Of a DNA stretch of 64,000 bases, positions 22,800 through 31,477 are shown piece after piece; within the stretch, counting starts at the first letter, position 1, and every line of letters starts with the position of its first letter. The translations under genes and the position numbers were made by a program. The notes beneath the pieces are model-generated. The model was not told where the DNA came from. It worked only from the letters and a program-made list of their open reading frames with translations, and did not search any database. This stretch comes from Hyunsoonleella jejuensis (GTDB lineage Bacteria; Bacteroidota; Bacteroidia; Flavobacteriales; Flavobacteriaceae), in contig NZ_FOFN01000001.1 in NCBI RefSeq assembly GCF_900111025.1, forward strand, positions 1,240,001-1,304,000, given 5' to 3'.

Positions 22800-25027
22800 G
22801 CAGTAGCGGATTTTTTATTCGACAAGGCATTGAAAAGCTTCTTTTCAAATTCTTCTTGTTTGAATGGTTTGGGGATAATATCGGTAAAGCCAGCTTCCTC
22901 AAACTCGTGCATTTTATCTTCAATAGTAACGGCTGTAAGTGCAAAAATGGTAAGTTCCTTATCAAAAGTCCTTACAATTTTAGTAGCCTCTATACCGCTA
23001 ATTCCTGGCATATGAATATCCATTAAAATAATATCGTATTTGTTCTCTTTAATTTTATCAACTGCAGCTTCACCATTATCCACAATTTCACAGTTGAGCT
23101 CCATTTTAGTTAAAATCTTTTTGGTTATCATTTGGTTGATTTTGTTGTCTTCAACTACTAAAATTTTAACCGTACTTAAATCAATATTTTGTTTGGCTTC
23201 AAGTTGTTTAACTTCTTTTTTAACCAAAGTTTCTTTGGCTTCCTTGTATTCTAAAGGAATTTCGAAGAAAAATGTAGTGCCTTTTCCAAGTTCGCTCTGT
23301 AAATAAATTTTACCCTTTAAAATTTCAATTAAACCTTTAACAATAGATAGTCCTAAACCTGTGCCACCATATTTTCTGTTGATTTGAATGGAGCCTTGAG
23401 AGAAACTTTCAAACATATTATCCTGCTTCTCTTTAGTAATACCAATACCATTATCCTCTACTTCAAAACGAAGATTATAGGTGTCGTTTTCCTGACCTAT
23501 TTTGTAAACTCTAATCCAAATATCGCCGTCCTTGGTAAACTTTATAGAGTTGCCGATAAGGTTAATCAATATTTGGGAAATCTTTAATTGGTCTGCAATA
23601 AAGTTTTCGGGCAGGTCTTTGTCGTATTCAAAATGAATCGTGATGTTGTTGTCTAATGCCGAATTATTAAGCGCTAAAATAATATTGTTAATCTTCTTTT
23701 TAAGATTAAAAGGTTCTGGCTCTACCTCTACCTTATTGGCTTCGATTTTATTAATTTGAAGGATGTCATTAATAAAAGTCAATAAATAATCACCGGAAAA
23801 TTTAAGGGATTTTAAATGTTGTATTTGCTCGGGTTTTGGGTCTTCATCCAGTAGCATATTACTAAGGCCAGTTACGGCATAAAGCGGTGTTCTCAATTCA
23901 TGTGTTACTGTAGATAAGAAATTTGCCTTTGTTTTAGAGGCAAGTTCTGCTTTTTCTTTGGCGATAATAAGCTCATTATTTTTCTTATGGAGCATATTAT
24001 TCGTCTTTAACCTAATATTGTTGTTTTTGTATAATGAAAGTGTAAGTAATGATAGAATCGTAATGAGCGCAACACTAAGTATAGATATAAGCGTACTTAA
24101 ATCATTTTTACTATTAGCTTCTTCTAACTGTGCCTTTTGTTTTTTATTACTTTCAATTTGATCATTAATCAAAAACTCTATCCTTTTTTCTGGGGAAAGA
24201 TTGTCACGTTTTACATTTCTTAATGAATCTGATAGTCTTACATGAGATTTTAAATAATTGGTAGCCAATTCATAATTTTTAGTACTCTCATAGATATTGC
24301 TTAATACCAAAAGCCCAGAGTTTTCGACAGATTTTAATCCATTGGTTTTTGCAATCTCTAAACCTTCTTTGGTAAAACTTAATGCTTTTTCATGGTCGTT
24401 TAAAATATTATGAACCTTACCATGATGAACCAATGCGCTGCATAATGTGCTATTAAGGTTTTCCTTTCTGGAAAGCACAATAGCTTGTTCGATGAGTTCT
24501 CGAGCTTTTCTATAATTTTTCAGTTCAATATAAGCATTACCCTCAGCTAATAAAGTCCCAGCAAGTTCAGATTGCATCTGTTCTTCTTGAAATTTTGATT
24601 TGGCTGCGCGATAAGAGTCTAACGCTTGATAAATATTACCTTTTGCCATATAAACATCACCAAATGTTTTATACGAGCGACCAAGATTTTTGTTGTCGTT
24701 TATAATGCGTTGCATTTCAACTGCAGCAGTGAGTGCTTTTATTGCGGCGTCTTCTTCCTCTATAATTAAATGAAGATTTCCTTTCATGGATTGAATTAAT
24801 CCAATACTTTTTTTGTTATCGGAATTTTGAGCCAGCTCTAGAGCTTCGTCAAGCGTTTTTTGTGCCTCAAAATATTTGAAGTTTTCAATGTCCTTTTGAG
24901 ACTGCTCGATGCGGTAGTTGATGTTGTTTTGAATAATCTCAGGATCCTTCTCAATGGTATTTTGAGAGGATATCATGATTGATTGCAACATCAAAACAAT
25001 AAATATGTATTGTTTTATTTGGGACAT
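22796..25027 (-). CDS. TPR-containing hybrid sensor histidine kinase/response regulator
   Basis: A 743-residue protein from ATG 25027. It has a signal or membrane segment at the start, tetratricopeptide-like helical repeats (about 30-270) that would lie outside the membrane, a membrane helix (about 312-334), a coiled coil, HisKA with phosphoacceptor His376 (THELRTP), a HATPase with the N box NLIGNSIKFT, DNGIGI and GGTGLGLSI, and a receiver with Asp670 (LMDIHMPG). The family senses through its TPR region and relays phosphate internally. The output partner is not adjacent. An in-frame TTG at 25039 is possible but less likely than the ATG. It ends overlapping lpxK by 4 nt. Confidence 0.92.
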   Translation of the reverse strand: MSQIKQYIFIVLMLQSIMISSQNTIEKDPEIIQNNINYRIEQSQKDIENFKYFEAQKTLDEALELAQNSDNKKSIGLIQSMKGNLHLIIEEEDAAIKALTAAVEMQRIINDNKNLGRSYKTFGDVYMAKGNIYQALDSYRAAKSKFQEEQMQSELAGTLLAEGNAYIELKNYRKARELIEQAIVLSRKENLNSTLCSALVHHGKVHNILNDHEKALSFTKEGLEIAKTNGLKSVENSGLLVLSNIYESTKNYELATNYLKSHVRLSDSLRNVKRDNLSPEKRIEFLINDQIESNKKQKAQLEEANSKNDLSTLISILSVALITILSLLTLSLYKNNNIRLKTNNMLHKKNNELIIAKEKAELASKTKANFLSTVTHELRTPLYAVTGLSNMLLDEDPKPEQIQHLKSLKFSGDYLLTFINDILQINKIEANKVEVEPEPFNLKKKINNIILALNNSALDNNITIHFEYDKDLPENFIADQLKISQILINLIGNSIKFTKDGDIWIRVYKIGQENDTYNLRFEVEDNGIGITKEKQDNMFESFSQGSIQINRKYGGTGLGLSIVKGLIEILKGKIYLQSELGKGTTFFFEIPLEYKEAKETLVKKEVKQLEAKQNIDLSTVKILVVEDNKINQMITKKILTKMELNCEIVDNGEAAVDKIKENKYDIILMDIHMPGISGIEATKIVRTFDKELTIFALTAVTIEDKMHEFEEAGFTDIIPKPFKQEEFEKKLFNALSNKKSATA

Positions 25028-25047
25028 TTTTAGATTCAATAGGTCGA

Positions 25048-25055
25048 CAAATATA
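25048..25055 (-). promoter_or_regulatory. -7 promoter box TATATTTG for the hybrid kinase
   Basis: On the minus strand TATATTTG runs 25055 to 25048, exact TAnnTTTG, 20 nt before ATG 25027. The spacing supports that ATG as the start. Confidence 0.6.
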
Positions 25056-25106
25056 AATATTTATTCGATAAAATACATTTTTTTATCGATAAATTACATA
25101 TTTTTA

Positions 25107-25985
25107 TTAATTAATATGCTTTTGAGCCTTATAAGATGACCGTACTAGAGCACTACTTTCTACATGTCTAAATCCTAAATCGAGACCTATTTCTTTGTAT
25201 TCGTCAAACTCATCGGGGTTTATAAAGCGCTTAACAGGTAAATGTTTTTTACTTGGTTGTAGGTATTGTCCTATAGTTACAACATCCACATCATTTTCCC
25301 TTAAATCATGAAGCGTTTCTATAATTTCCTCTCGTGTTTCTCCCAAACCAAGCATAATTCCAGACTTTGTACGTCGTTGTCCTTGTTGTTTTAAGTATTT
25401 TAAAACCCCCATACTTCTGTCGTATTTCGCTTGAATACGTACTTCGCGTGTTAGTCGTCTTACGGTTTCAATATTATGAGACACTACTTCAGGAGCTACA
25501 TTTATTATTCTATCAATATGCCTTTCAATTCCTTGGAAATCAGGAATAAGTGTTTCTAAAGTCGTTTCAGGATTCATTCTGCGTACAGCGTTTACGGTTT
25601 CCGCCCACATTATACTACCCATATCTTTTAAGTCGTCTCTATCAACGCTTGTTAATACGGCATGTTTAATATTCATTATTTTTATGGAGCGTGCTACTTT
25701 TTCTGGTTCGTCCCAATCAACAGTTTCGGGTCTTCCTGTTTTTACGCCACAAAAACCACAAGAGCGTGTACAGATGTTTCCCAAAATCATAAATGTGGCT
25801 GTACCTTCACCCCAACATTCACCCATATTTGGGCAGCTGCCGGATGTACAAATGGTATTTAGTTTGTACTTGTCAACTAGCCCTCTTAATTCAGTATATT
25901 TTTTTCCTGTTGGAAGCTTCACGCGCAACCATTTAGGTTTGCTTTGTCGCTCAGGTAATATATTAGAAATTGTTTCCTTTTCCAT
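25107..25985 (-). CDS. lipA: Lipoyl synthase
   Basis: A 292-residue radical SAM enzyme inserting two sulfurs into octanoyl chains on lipoate-dependent dehydrogenases. The auxiliary cluster motif [12 protein letters not shown] and the radical SAM motif CTRSCGFC are both complete, and the C-terminal RSSYKA carries the serine ligand of the auxiliary cluster. ATG 25985 is used. An open extension to 26060 would overlap the Nramp gene and passes through an exact promoter box, so it is rejected. With its own promoter it can be expressed independently of the upstream operon. Confidence 0.96.
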   Translation of the reverse strand: MEKETISNILPERQSKPKWLRVKLPTGKKYTELRGLVDKYKLNTICTSGSCPNMGECWGEGTATFMILGNICTRSCGFCGVKTGRPETVDWDEPEKVARSIKIMNIKHAVLTSVDRDDLKDMGSIMWAETVNAVRRMNPETTLETLIPDFQGIERHIDRIINVAPEVVSHNIETVRRLTREVRIQAKYDRSMGVLKYLKQQGQRRTKSGIMLGLGETREEIIETLHDLRENDVDVVTIGQYLQPSKKHLPVKRFINPDEFDEYKEIGLDLGFRHVESSALVRSSYKAQKHIN

Positions 25986-26002
25986 TGCTAAAAATTGAAC
26001 TG

Positions 26003-26010
26003 CAAAGATA
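26003..26010 (-). promoter_or_regulatory. -7 promoter box TATCTTTG for lipA
   Basis: On the minus strand TATCTTTG runs 26010 to 26003, exact TAnnTTTG, 17 nt before ATG 25985, in the 49-nt spacer after the Nramp gene. Confidence 0.6.
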
Positions 26011-26034
26011 CGAAGTATTCTGTTAAAAGGTAAG

Positions 26035-27279
26035 TTACAGTGTTGTAAGATACCAAGCACTAAAACCTATTAAAAAAAGGATACCAAACCAACTTAAAAC
26101 ATGCATATTTTTCGATGGTTGCCAATCTTTTGGAGTGTGTCGTCCTGAAATAAGAATGTAGTTGATAATAGCGTAAAATGGCGCTGTGATAAACGATAGA
26201 ATTGTGGCAATTTTAATGAGCAGTCCCATTTCAGAACCTAAAAATAAAAAGATGTAAATAGTGCCCAGACAGAGCAAAACAATCCAAAATAGATATCCGA
26301 ACTTAAACGTTCTATCCAAAAGCAATTCCGAAGTTCTATCCATGGCTCGTGGTGAAGCATCAAGTGTGGTTAGAGTTGTGCTAAACATAGTGGTAAATGC
26401 AGCAACCCCGATAATGATGTATGCCCAACTACCTAGACTTTTGGTATACATATCAATTAATTGGCCTGCGAAAATACCTGCCGAACTATGAAACGTTTCA
26501 CCGCTACTAAACATTACTAAGGCGCCTAGGAGAACAAAACAGAAACCTAAAATGATGGTGCCAATATAACCAACGTTGAAATCGAATAGAGCACCTTTTG
26601 TAGAGAAATCTACCTGTGTCTTTTTCTTCTCCAATGTCCAGAGTGAATGCCAAACCGAAATATCTAAAGGTCCAGGCATCCAACCCATAAATGCAATTAA
26701 GAATGCAATTTCTAAACTGTTTTTTGGCAATACTTGAGCTATAGAAAGTGGTGTGCCAGTATTGAACATTGCCATTATTACAGCAGCAATAGTGCTGATG
26801 GATAGTATAATAATGATAACTTTAATAAGATTATCTAACAGTTTGTATTTTCCAAAAAGTAACAAAGTGAGGCAAATAGCCAAAATGAGTATAGACCAGA
26901 TTTGAACGCTATTTAAAGCTACACCGCCTATTTGTGTAGTTTCAAATTCATAGAATAAAGTTGAAGCAATGCCTGCAGTAACTATGGTAACGGCCATTTG
27001 TATCACAAACATGGTGCCTAAGGTTAATACGTAATAGGCTATTAACGTGCTTTTGCCCAATTTTTTGTAGCCATCTAGCAAGCTTTCGCCCGTGGCTGCT
27101 GCATACCTTGGGCCATATTGAAAAAACGGATATTTAAAAAGTGTTACTAAAAATAAAGCCCAAATTAAGCCCAGACCAAAATCGGCACCAGCTCTCGTAG
27201 ATTGTACCAAATGTGATACGCCAATGGCAGCGCCAGCAAAAAGTAAGCCCGGACCAAGATTTTTTAGTTTTTCAACCAT
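26035..27279 (-). CDS. Nramp-family transporter lacking the canonical DPGN motif
   Basis: A 414-residue integral membrane protein with about 11 hydrophobic segments. The opening [13 protein letters not shown] and later STRAG align with TM1 of Nramp (Slc11) metal/proton symporters, but the metal-binding DPGN is replaced by Gly20-Val-Ser-His23. TM6 keeps a MP pair (GWMPGPLD). Loss of the TM1 Asp and Asn ligands suggests a substrate other than Mn or Fe, or a different coordination; this is inference. The gene is last in an operon with a sigma factor (8-nt overlap) and a glycosyltransferase. The family assignment is firm, the substrate is not. Confidence 0.87.
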   Translation of the reverse strand: MVEKLKNLGPGLLFAGAAIGVSHLVQSTRAGADFGLGLIWALFLVTLFKYPFFQYGPRYAAATGESLLDGYKKLGKSTLIAYYVLTLGTMFVIQMAVTIVTAGIASTLFYEFETTQIGGVALNSVQIWSILILAICLTLLLFGKYKLLDNLIKVIIIILSISTIAAVIMAMFNTGTPLSIAQVLPKNSLEIAFLIAFMGWMPGPLDISVWHSLWTLEKKKTQVDFSTKGALFDFNVGYIGTIILGFCFVLLGALVMFSSGETFHSSAGIFAGQLIDMYTKSLGSWAYIIIGVAAFTTMFSTTLTTLDASPRAMDRTSELLLDRTFKFGYLFWIVLLCLGTIYIFLFLGSEMGLLIKIATILSFITAPFYAIINYILISGRHTPKDWQPSKNMHVLSWFGILFLIGFSAWYLTTL

Positions 27280-27823
27280 TTTTATTAGTAATCACTTCAG
27301 CTAGCAGTTTTTTAGCACGAAGCAACTTTACTTTTACATTGTTTATGGGTTCGTTTAATTCTTTAGAAATTTCTTTATAACTCAACTCCTGGAAGTATCG
27401 GAGATTAATGACTTTTTGATAATGTGGTTTCAGTTTTTTAATGTCTCGAAGTAAATTGGCTAAATTTTGTTCAGTAATTAACTTGTCTTCAACAGTAGGC
27501 GATTCATCAAGGATTTGAAACGCTTTTCTATCGTCTTTTGAAATAATGTGTTTTATCGAGTTTTTTTCTTTTCTAACTAAATCAATATGAATGTTTTTGG
27601 AAATAGTAATCAACCAGGTTTTGAAAGTGTAATTTTCATCAAACGTTTCAATTCTATCGAAAGCCCTAGAGAAGGTTTGAATGGTAATATCCTCAGCATC
27701 ATTTTCATTCTGAACGCGCTTTAGCTGAAATCCGTAAACATCGTCCCAATACAAATCCAATAGATAATTAAAGGCTTTTTGGTCGTTTTTTTTAGCGCGA
27801 GAGATGGCTTCGTTTATTTCCAA
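27272..27823 (-). CDS. ECF-type RNA polymerase sigma factor
   Basis: A 183-residue sigma-70 family protein. Region 2 (about 10-80) has DAEDITIQTFSRAF and TWLITISKN; region 4 (about 120-178) has LRYFQELSYKEISKELNEP, with a helix-turn-helix and the LLRAKKLL end. The start is TTG 27823, overlapping the end of the glycosyltransferase gene by 10 nt; no ATG is available before region 2. No anti-sigma gene is adjacent: the overlapping neighbours are a glycosyltransferase and an Nramp transporter, both of which could be expression partners. It may be controlled by transcription alone or by a distant partner. Confidence 0.9.
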   Translation of the reverse strand: MEINEAISRAKKNDQKAFNYLLDLYWDDVYGFQLKRVQNENDAEDITIQTFSRAFDRIETFDENYTFKTWLITISKNIHIDLVRKEKNSIKHIISKDDRKAFQILDESPTVEDKLITEQNLANLLRDIKKLKPHYQKVINLRYFQELSYKEISKELNEPINNVKVKLLRAKKLLAEVITNKNG

Positions 27824-28929
27824 TGGTTGGGTTTTGAAATAATATTTGATATAAAGATAGCTAATTGAGAAACAATTAAAAACAATTCTAGCACCGGTAG
27901 GAGTAAAATCAGGTCGGTTTCATTAAGTTTTTTTGCTGATAGTCCGTATGAAGAAAATTGACTTGCCAATCTTATTAAAATGAGTAAACATACAACAATT
28001 GGAAAATGCCAAAACGCCAGTAATAGAATAGATAATAGCCAAAATAAAAAGCTAGAGATATAAAATAATGCTAGAATAAATTTATGATTTAATTTGTAAT
28101 GCTTTGCCGTAGAAATATGTCTGCGTTTCTGTCTTATCCAGCTTTTAAAAGACATTTTGGGAACTGATGTTGTAAAGCTATCAGGTGAAATACAAATACG
28201 TGTATTTGATTTTGTGGCGGCTTCATTTATGAATAAATCATCATCTCCCGAGTGGATGTTCATATGTTTCATAAAACCATTCACTTTAAAAAATTGTGCT
28301 TTTGTATAGGCTAAATTCCTGCCAACACCCATGTATGGCATTCCTATTTTTGCAAGAGAAAAGTAGGATATGGCAGCTATTAATGTTTCAAACCGAATAA
28401 GTTTATTTAATAGTGAATTTTTAATTTTTGAATAAGCCCCATAACCTAATACAATAGAGGTTTCAGAATTAAAATTGGAAACCATTTCTCTTATCCAATA
28501 TTTTGAAAGGGGTTTGCAATCGGCATCTGTAAATAATAAAATATTATGTTCGGCCGCTTTTATACCAAGGGTTAATGGGTATTTTTTATTACCCCAAAAG
28601 ATTTCAACGGGCTCTACATTAACAATTTTGATGTTTCGATGAGATTTTGAAAAGTCTTCCATAACCTCTAAAGTATCATCATGAGATCCATCGTTTATCA
28701 AAACAATTTGAAAATTCTCATACTCTTGCCGAATCACTGAGGGTAAAAACAATTTTAGGTTTTCAGCTTCATTCTTCGCACAAATAATTACGGATACGGG
28801 AGCTTTAGAATTTGTAACGACCGATTTAGGTTTGAAAAAAGCAAGTTTCCCAAAGACGTGCAATAAAAAGAACACTTGAATTAAAACAACTACAATAAGG
28901 GAGTAGAGTGCAATATCAAGAATAATCAT
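27814..28929 (-). CDS. Membrane glycosyltransferase family 2
   Basis: A 371-residue protein from ATG 28929. One N-terminal membrane helix (about 3-26) precedes a GT-A domain with VSVIICAKNEAENL, INDGSHDDT, the DxD motif FTDADC, GDDDLF and a QKRRH in the place of the QxxRW motif. Three further membrane helices occupy about 290-365. It resembles membrane GT2 enzymes that elongate or transfer sugars at the inner membrane; acceptor unknown. It follows a small cysteine-rich gene by 3 nt and overlaps the sigma-factor gene by 10 nt, so it is the second gene of a four-gene operon. Confidence 0.88.
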   Translation of the reverse strand: MIILDIALYSLIVVVLIQVFFLLHVFGKLAFFKPKSVVTNSKAPVSVIICAKNEAENLKLFLPSVIRQEYENFQIVLINDGSHDDTLEVMEDFSKSHRNIKIVNVEPVEIFWGNKKYPLTLGIKAAEHNILLFTDADCKPLSKYWIREMVSNFNSETSIVLGYGAYSKIKNSLLNKLIRFETLIAAISYFSLAKIGMPYMGVGRNLAYTKAQFFKVNGFMKHMNIHSGDDDLFINEAATKSNTRICISPDSFTTSVPKMSFKSWIRQKRRHISTAKHYKLNHKFILALFYISSFLFWLLSILLLAFWHFPIVVCLLILIRLASQFSSYGLSAKKLNETDLILLLPVLELFLIVSQLAIFISNIISKPNHWK

Positions 28930-28932
28930 CAA

Positions 28933-29139
28933 TTAGTTGGAATGTTGCGGTTCATTACATTCGCTAAATTGATCTGGAGTTTTTCCACAAAAACCACAAG
29001 CCTCACCATCTTTATTTAACATTGGGTTTTGGCTAGCGCAGGTTCCTGCGAATTTACCATCTTTTTTTGCCCAAATTTTAATAGCAATACCAGCAACACC
29101 AACACCTAAAAGAAGTAATGTGATAAGTAGAAGTTTCAT
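28933..29139 (-). CDS. Small membrane-anchored protein with four cysteines
   Basis: A 68-residue protein. An N-terminal hydrophobic helix (about 2-21) is followed by a short exposed tail with Cys34, Cys48, Cys51 and Cys61. The ACGFCG pair plus two flanking cysteines could hold a metal or cluster, or form disulfides. I do not recognise a named family, although small proteins of this look occur in other flavobacteria. It begins the operon with the glycosyltransferase, sigma factor and Nramp transporter. A metal-related role would fit the transporter but is inference. Confidence 0.75.
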   Translation of the reverse strand: MKLLLITLLLLGVGVAGIAIKIWAKKDGKFAGTCASQNPMLNKDGEACGFCGKTPDQFSECNEPQHSN

Positions 29140-29155
29140 GAAATTTTATTTTGTG

Positions 29156-29163
29156 CAAAGATA
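29156..29163 (-). promoter_or_regulatory. -7 promoter box TATCTTTG for the four-gene operon
   Basis: On the minus strand TATCTTTG runs 29163 to 29156, exact TAnnTTTG, 16 nt before ATG 29139. A TTTG lies 10 nt upstream, too close for a standard -33 box. Confidence 0.6.
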
Positions 29164-29292
29164 CAGATTTTACAAAAAAATGGCTGTAAAATACACATTA
29201 TAATTAAGGTGTTGTGACGGTTTTATATTTTAGGTGTCTCATTACTAATGAAATATGTTTTTTAGTACTAACCAATTAAATATTATATCATC

Positions 29293-29979
29293 ATGAAAAA
29301 ATTATTTGCAGAATTTTTCGGAACATTTTGGCTGGTTTTTGGAGGTTGTGGTAGTGCAATTTTTGCCGCTGCCTTTCCAGAAGTTGGTATCGGGCTTTTA
29401 GGGGTATCGCTTGCATTTGGTTTAACAGTTTTAACCATGGCCTATGCTGTAGGGCATGTTTCTGGAGCGCATTTTAATCCAGCTGTATCATTAGGCTTAT
29501 GGGCTGGAGGTAAATTTGAAGGAAAACATCTTTTAGGCTATATTATCGCACAACTTATTGGTGCCATTGCCGCTGCAGGAACACTTTACCTTATTGTTTC
29601 TGGTAAATCTGATTTTACTGACATTGGCGGTTTTGCAGCTAATGGTTATGGAGAATTATCTCCTGGAGGCTATAGCATGGTGTCGGTTTTGGTAACAGAA
29701 TTTATACTTACTATGTTTTTTCTTTTAATTATTTTAGGAAGTACATACCCAAAAGCGCCAAAAGGATTTGCTGGTATCGCCATAGGTTTAGCGTTAACTT
29801 TAATTCACTTAATTAGTATTCCAATTTCAAATACATCAGTTAACCCAGCAAGGTCTACAAGTCAGGCCTTATTTGCTGGTGGAGATTTTACCGCACAATT
29901 GTGGTTGTTTTGGTTAGCTCCAATAGCTGGTGCAATAGTGGCTGGATTTATACATAAAACATTTTTCGATAAGGAATAA
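29293..29979 (+). CDS. aqpZ: Aquaporin Z
   Basis: A 228-residue water channel with six membrane helices. Both pore motifs are intact: HFNPAVSLG (NPA 62-64) and SVNPARS (NPA 184-186). The selectivity filter reads Phe42, His172, Thr181, Arg187, equivalent to the water-specific filter of Escherichia coli AqpZ (F43, H174, T183, R189), which makes glycerol transport unlikely. It sits alone on the plus strand between two minus-strand operons and ends at a strong bidirectional terminator. A TATATTTT at 29224-29231, one base off the -7 consensus, may be the promoter. Confidence 0.96.
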   Translation: MKKLFAEFFGTFWLVFGGCGSAIFAAAFPEVGIGLLGVSLAFGLTVLTMAYAVGHVSGAHFNPAVSLGLWAGGKFEGKHLLGYIIAQLIGAIAAAGTLYLIVSGKSDFTDIGGFAANGYGELSPGGYSMVSVLVTEFILTMFFLLIILGSTYPKAPKGFAGIAIGLALTLIHLISIPISNTSVNPARSTSQALFAGGDFTAQLWLFWLAPIAGAIVAGFIHKTFFDKE

Positions 29980-30016
29980 AGACAATAACCTTTAATAAGA
30001 GTTATTAATAGCAATT

Positions 30017-30051
30017 AAAAAGCCTCTTTTCATTTGGAAAAGAGGCTTTTT
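30017..30051. terminator. Bidirectional intrinsic terminator between aqpZ and the anti-sigma gene
   Basis: A perfect 15-bp stem: AAAAAGCCTCTTTTC (30017-30031) and GAAAAGAGGCTTTTT (30037-30051), 5-nt loop. The A and T tracts serve both strands, ending aqpZ (stop 29979) and the anti-sigma gene (stop 30080). Confidence 0.9.
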
Positions 30052-30079
30052 CAATATTAAAGCGATGCTAATTTGCTTT

Positions 30080-30865
30080 TTATTGTAAGCTAATTTCTGC
30101 TACAGTGTTTTCTAATGATGCTACCGCATTACCACCTTTAGGTTCTATGGTAATATTTAAGCCTCTTGCATTTTCCGTAAACGGAATTCTCTTTAATTGT
30201 CTGTCGGTTTCGTTCAAAATACCTAAACTCACCATTTTACCTTGTAAATCTGCCCAGATTTGATAGCATTGTTCTTCAGGTAATTGCGGAAGCGATACCA
30301 CATCAATCATAGATGTTTTTTCCTTAGGGTTAATATAGGCAACAGTTTTTAAGTTTCTAGCACGATTGTTACCTTTCATAATATATTTGTAGGTATCTGG
30401 ATCGTTTAAACGCTTAAACTGCTCCATAACGGCGTCCAACTTTTTGTTGTTCATTTCTATATCACTTCTCAAATCAAATATTTCATCGACAACCACCTGA
30501 TTTTCTTCAGCTAGCTTTTGATTTTGATTGTAGAATAAATACGTGCTTGCCGCAAACACAATGGCTGCAACACTAGCGGCAATGCTTAATTTATACCATT
30601 TTTGGTATCTTTCCCTGCGCGTTAGTTTTATAACTGGTGGATCAAGTTCTTCTAATACATTATCTAAAATATATTTCGGCGCTTCTACAGCATTGCTTTT
30701 TGCAACAATTTCTAGGTTATGTTGCAGTGTGTTATATGCGTTTTGTACTTCTGGATATTTTGAAATGTAGGTTTCAACCTGTGTCGTTTCGGCAGCAGTT
30801 GTTGTGCCCATTAGATATTTATCTAACAGACCTGAATTTAAAAAAGTAGTTATTTTCTCATTCAT
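30080..30865 (-). CDS. Anti-sigma factor, RskA type
   Basis: A 261-residue membrane protein. The N-terminal cytoplasmic part (1-75) with LLDKYLMGTTT resembles the sigma-binding zinc-less anti-sigma domain; a membrane helix lies at about 93-112. A coiled stretch (about 115-150) and the extracytoplasmic RskA domain follow (about 155-260: YQIWADLQGKMVSLGIL, PKGG). It would hold the sigma factor encoded 12 nt upstream until released. The sigma-anti-sigma gene order and shared promoter support this. The signal is unknown. Confidence 0.9.
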   Translation of the reverse strand: MNEKITTFLNSGLLDKYLMGTTTAAETTQVETYISKYPEVQNAYNTLQHNLEIVAKSNAVEAPKYILDNVLEELDPPVIKLTRRERYQKWYKLSIAASVAAIVFAASTYLFYNQNQKLAEENQVVVDEIFDLRSDIEMNNKKLDAVMEQFKRLNDPDTYKYIMKGNNRARNLKTVAYINPKEKTSMIDVVSLPQLPEEQCYQIWADLQGKMVSLGILNETDRQLKRIPFTENARGLNITIEPKGGNAVASLENTVAEISLQ

Positions 30866-30877
30866 GACTTGGTTTAA

Positions 30878-31408
30878 TTAAGGATTGTAAATTTTTTTCA
30901 ATTCCCGCAATCCAATTTTTAATCTCGATTTTATAGTCCCCAACGGAATATCTAGCTCATCGCTGGCTTCCTGTTGTGTCATACCTTCAAAAAATAGCGC
31001 ATTAATCACTATTTGATACTTCTCATCCAAGGTGCCTAAATGCTTTTTAATATCTAAAACATCTTGGTTTAAAGAGTTCGTTGTAATTTTATATACGCTA
31101 GAATTGTCGATTTGGACTTCTTTCTCGGTTTTATTTTTTAAAGACCTGGTTTTATCAATAGCTGTATTGTATGCAATTCGGTAAAGCCAAGTAAACAATT
31201 TGGCCTTAGAGGCATCGTATTTTTTTGCATAACGCCAAATTTTTACAAATGTTTCCTGTAAAACGTCTTGTGCTGTTTCTTCATCAGTAATCACCTTTCG
31301 TATCACGCCATAAAGTGCATCAGCATAGTTTTCATAAAGTAAAGAAATAGCACGTTTGTCGCTATTTTTCAATAAACTAACTATTTCTTTTTCTATGTTT
31401 GAAATCAA
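30878..31408 (-). CDS. ECF-type RNA polymerase sigma factor (SigK-like)
   Basis: A 176-residue sigma factor. Region 2 includes TAQDVLQETFVKIWRYAKKYD and FTWLYRIAYNTAID, and region 4 includes GMTQQEASDELDIPLGTIKSRL. The start must be TTG at 31408, since no ATG occurs before region 2. It is cotranscribed with the RskA-type anti-sigma gene. This pair usually controls its own expression and an envelope or oxidative response in other bacteria; the target here is unknown. A promoter box for the general sigma factor lies 48 nt upstream, and the gap to murB carries no terminator. Confidence 0.9.
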   Translation of the reverse strand: MISNIEKEIVSLLKNSDKRAISLLYENYADALYGVIRKVITDEETAQDVLQETFVKIWRYAKKYDASKAKLFTWLYRIAYNTAIDKTRSLKNKTEKEVQIDNSSVYKITTNSLNQDVLDIKKHLGTLDEKYQIVINALFFEGMTQQEASDELDIPLGTIKSRLKIGLRELKKIYNP

Positions 31409-31455
31409 TGTAAGGTGGTTTAATTAGTTGTTGCTTAATTAGAACTGATAAACGC

Positions 31456-31463
31456 CAAAGTTA
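31456..31463 (-). promoter_or_regulatory. -7 promoter box TAACTTTG for the sigma/anti-sigma operon
   Basis: On the minus strand TAACTTTG runs 31463 to 31456, exact TAnnTTTG. A leader of about 45 nt to the TTG start would follow. A separate ECF-type promoter could not be recognised. Confidence 0.5.
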
Positions 31464-31477
31464 GAAATTTATTTAAA

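Noticed and set aside
25986-26060. N-terminal extension of LipA
   Set aside because: It overlaps the Nramp gene end and contains an exact promoter box; the later ATG gives the normal LipA length.
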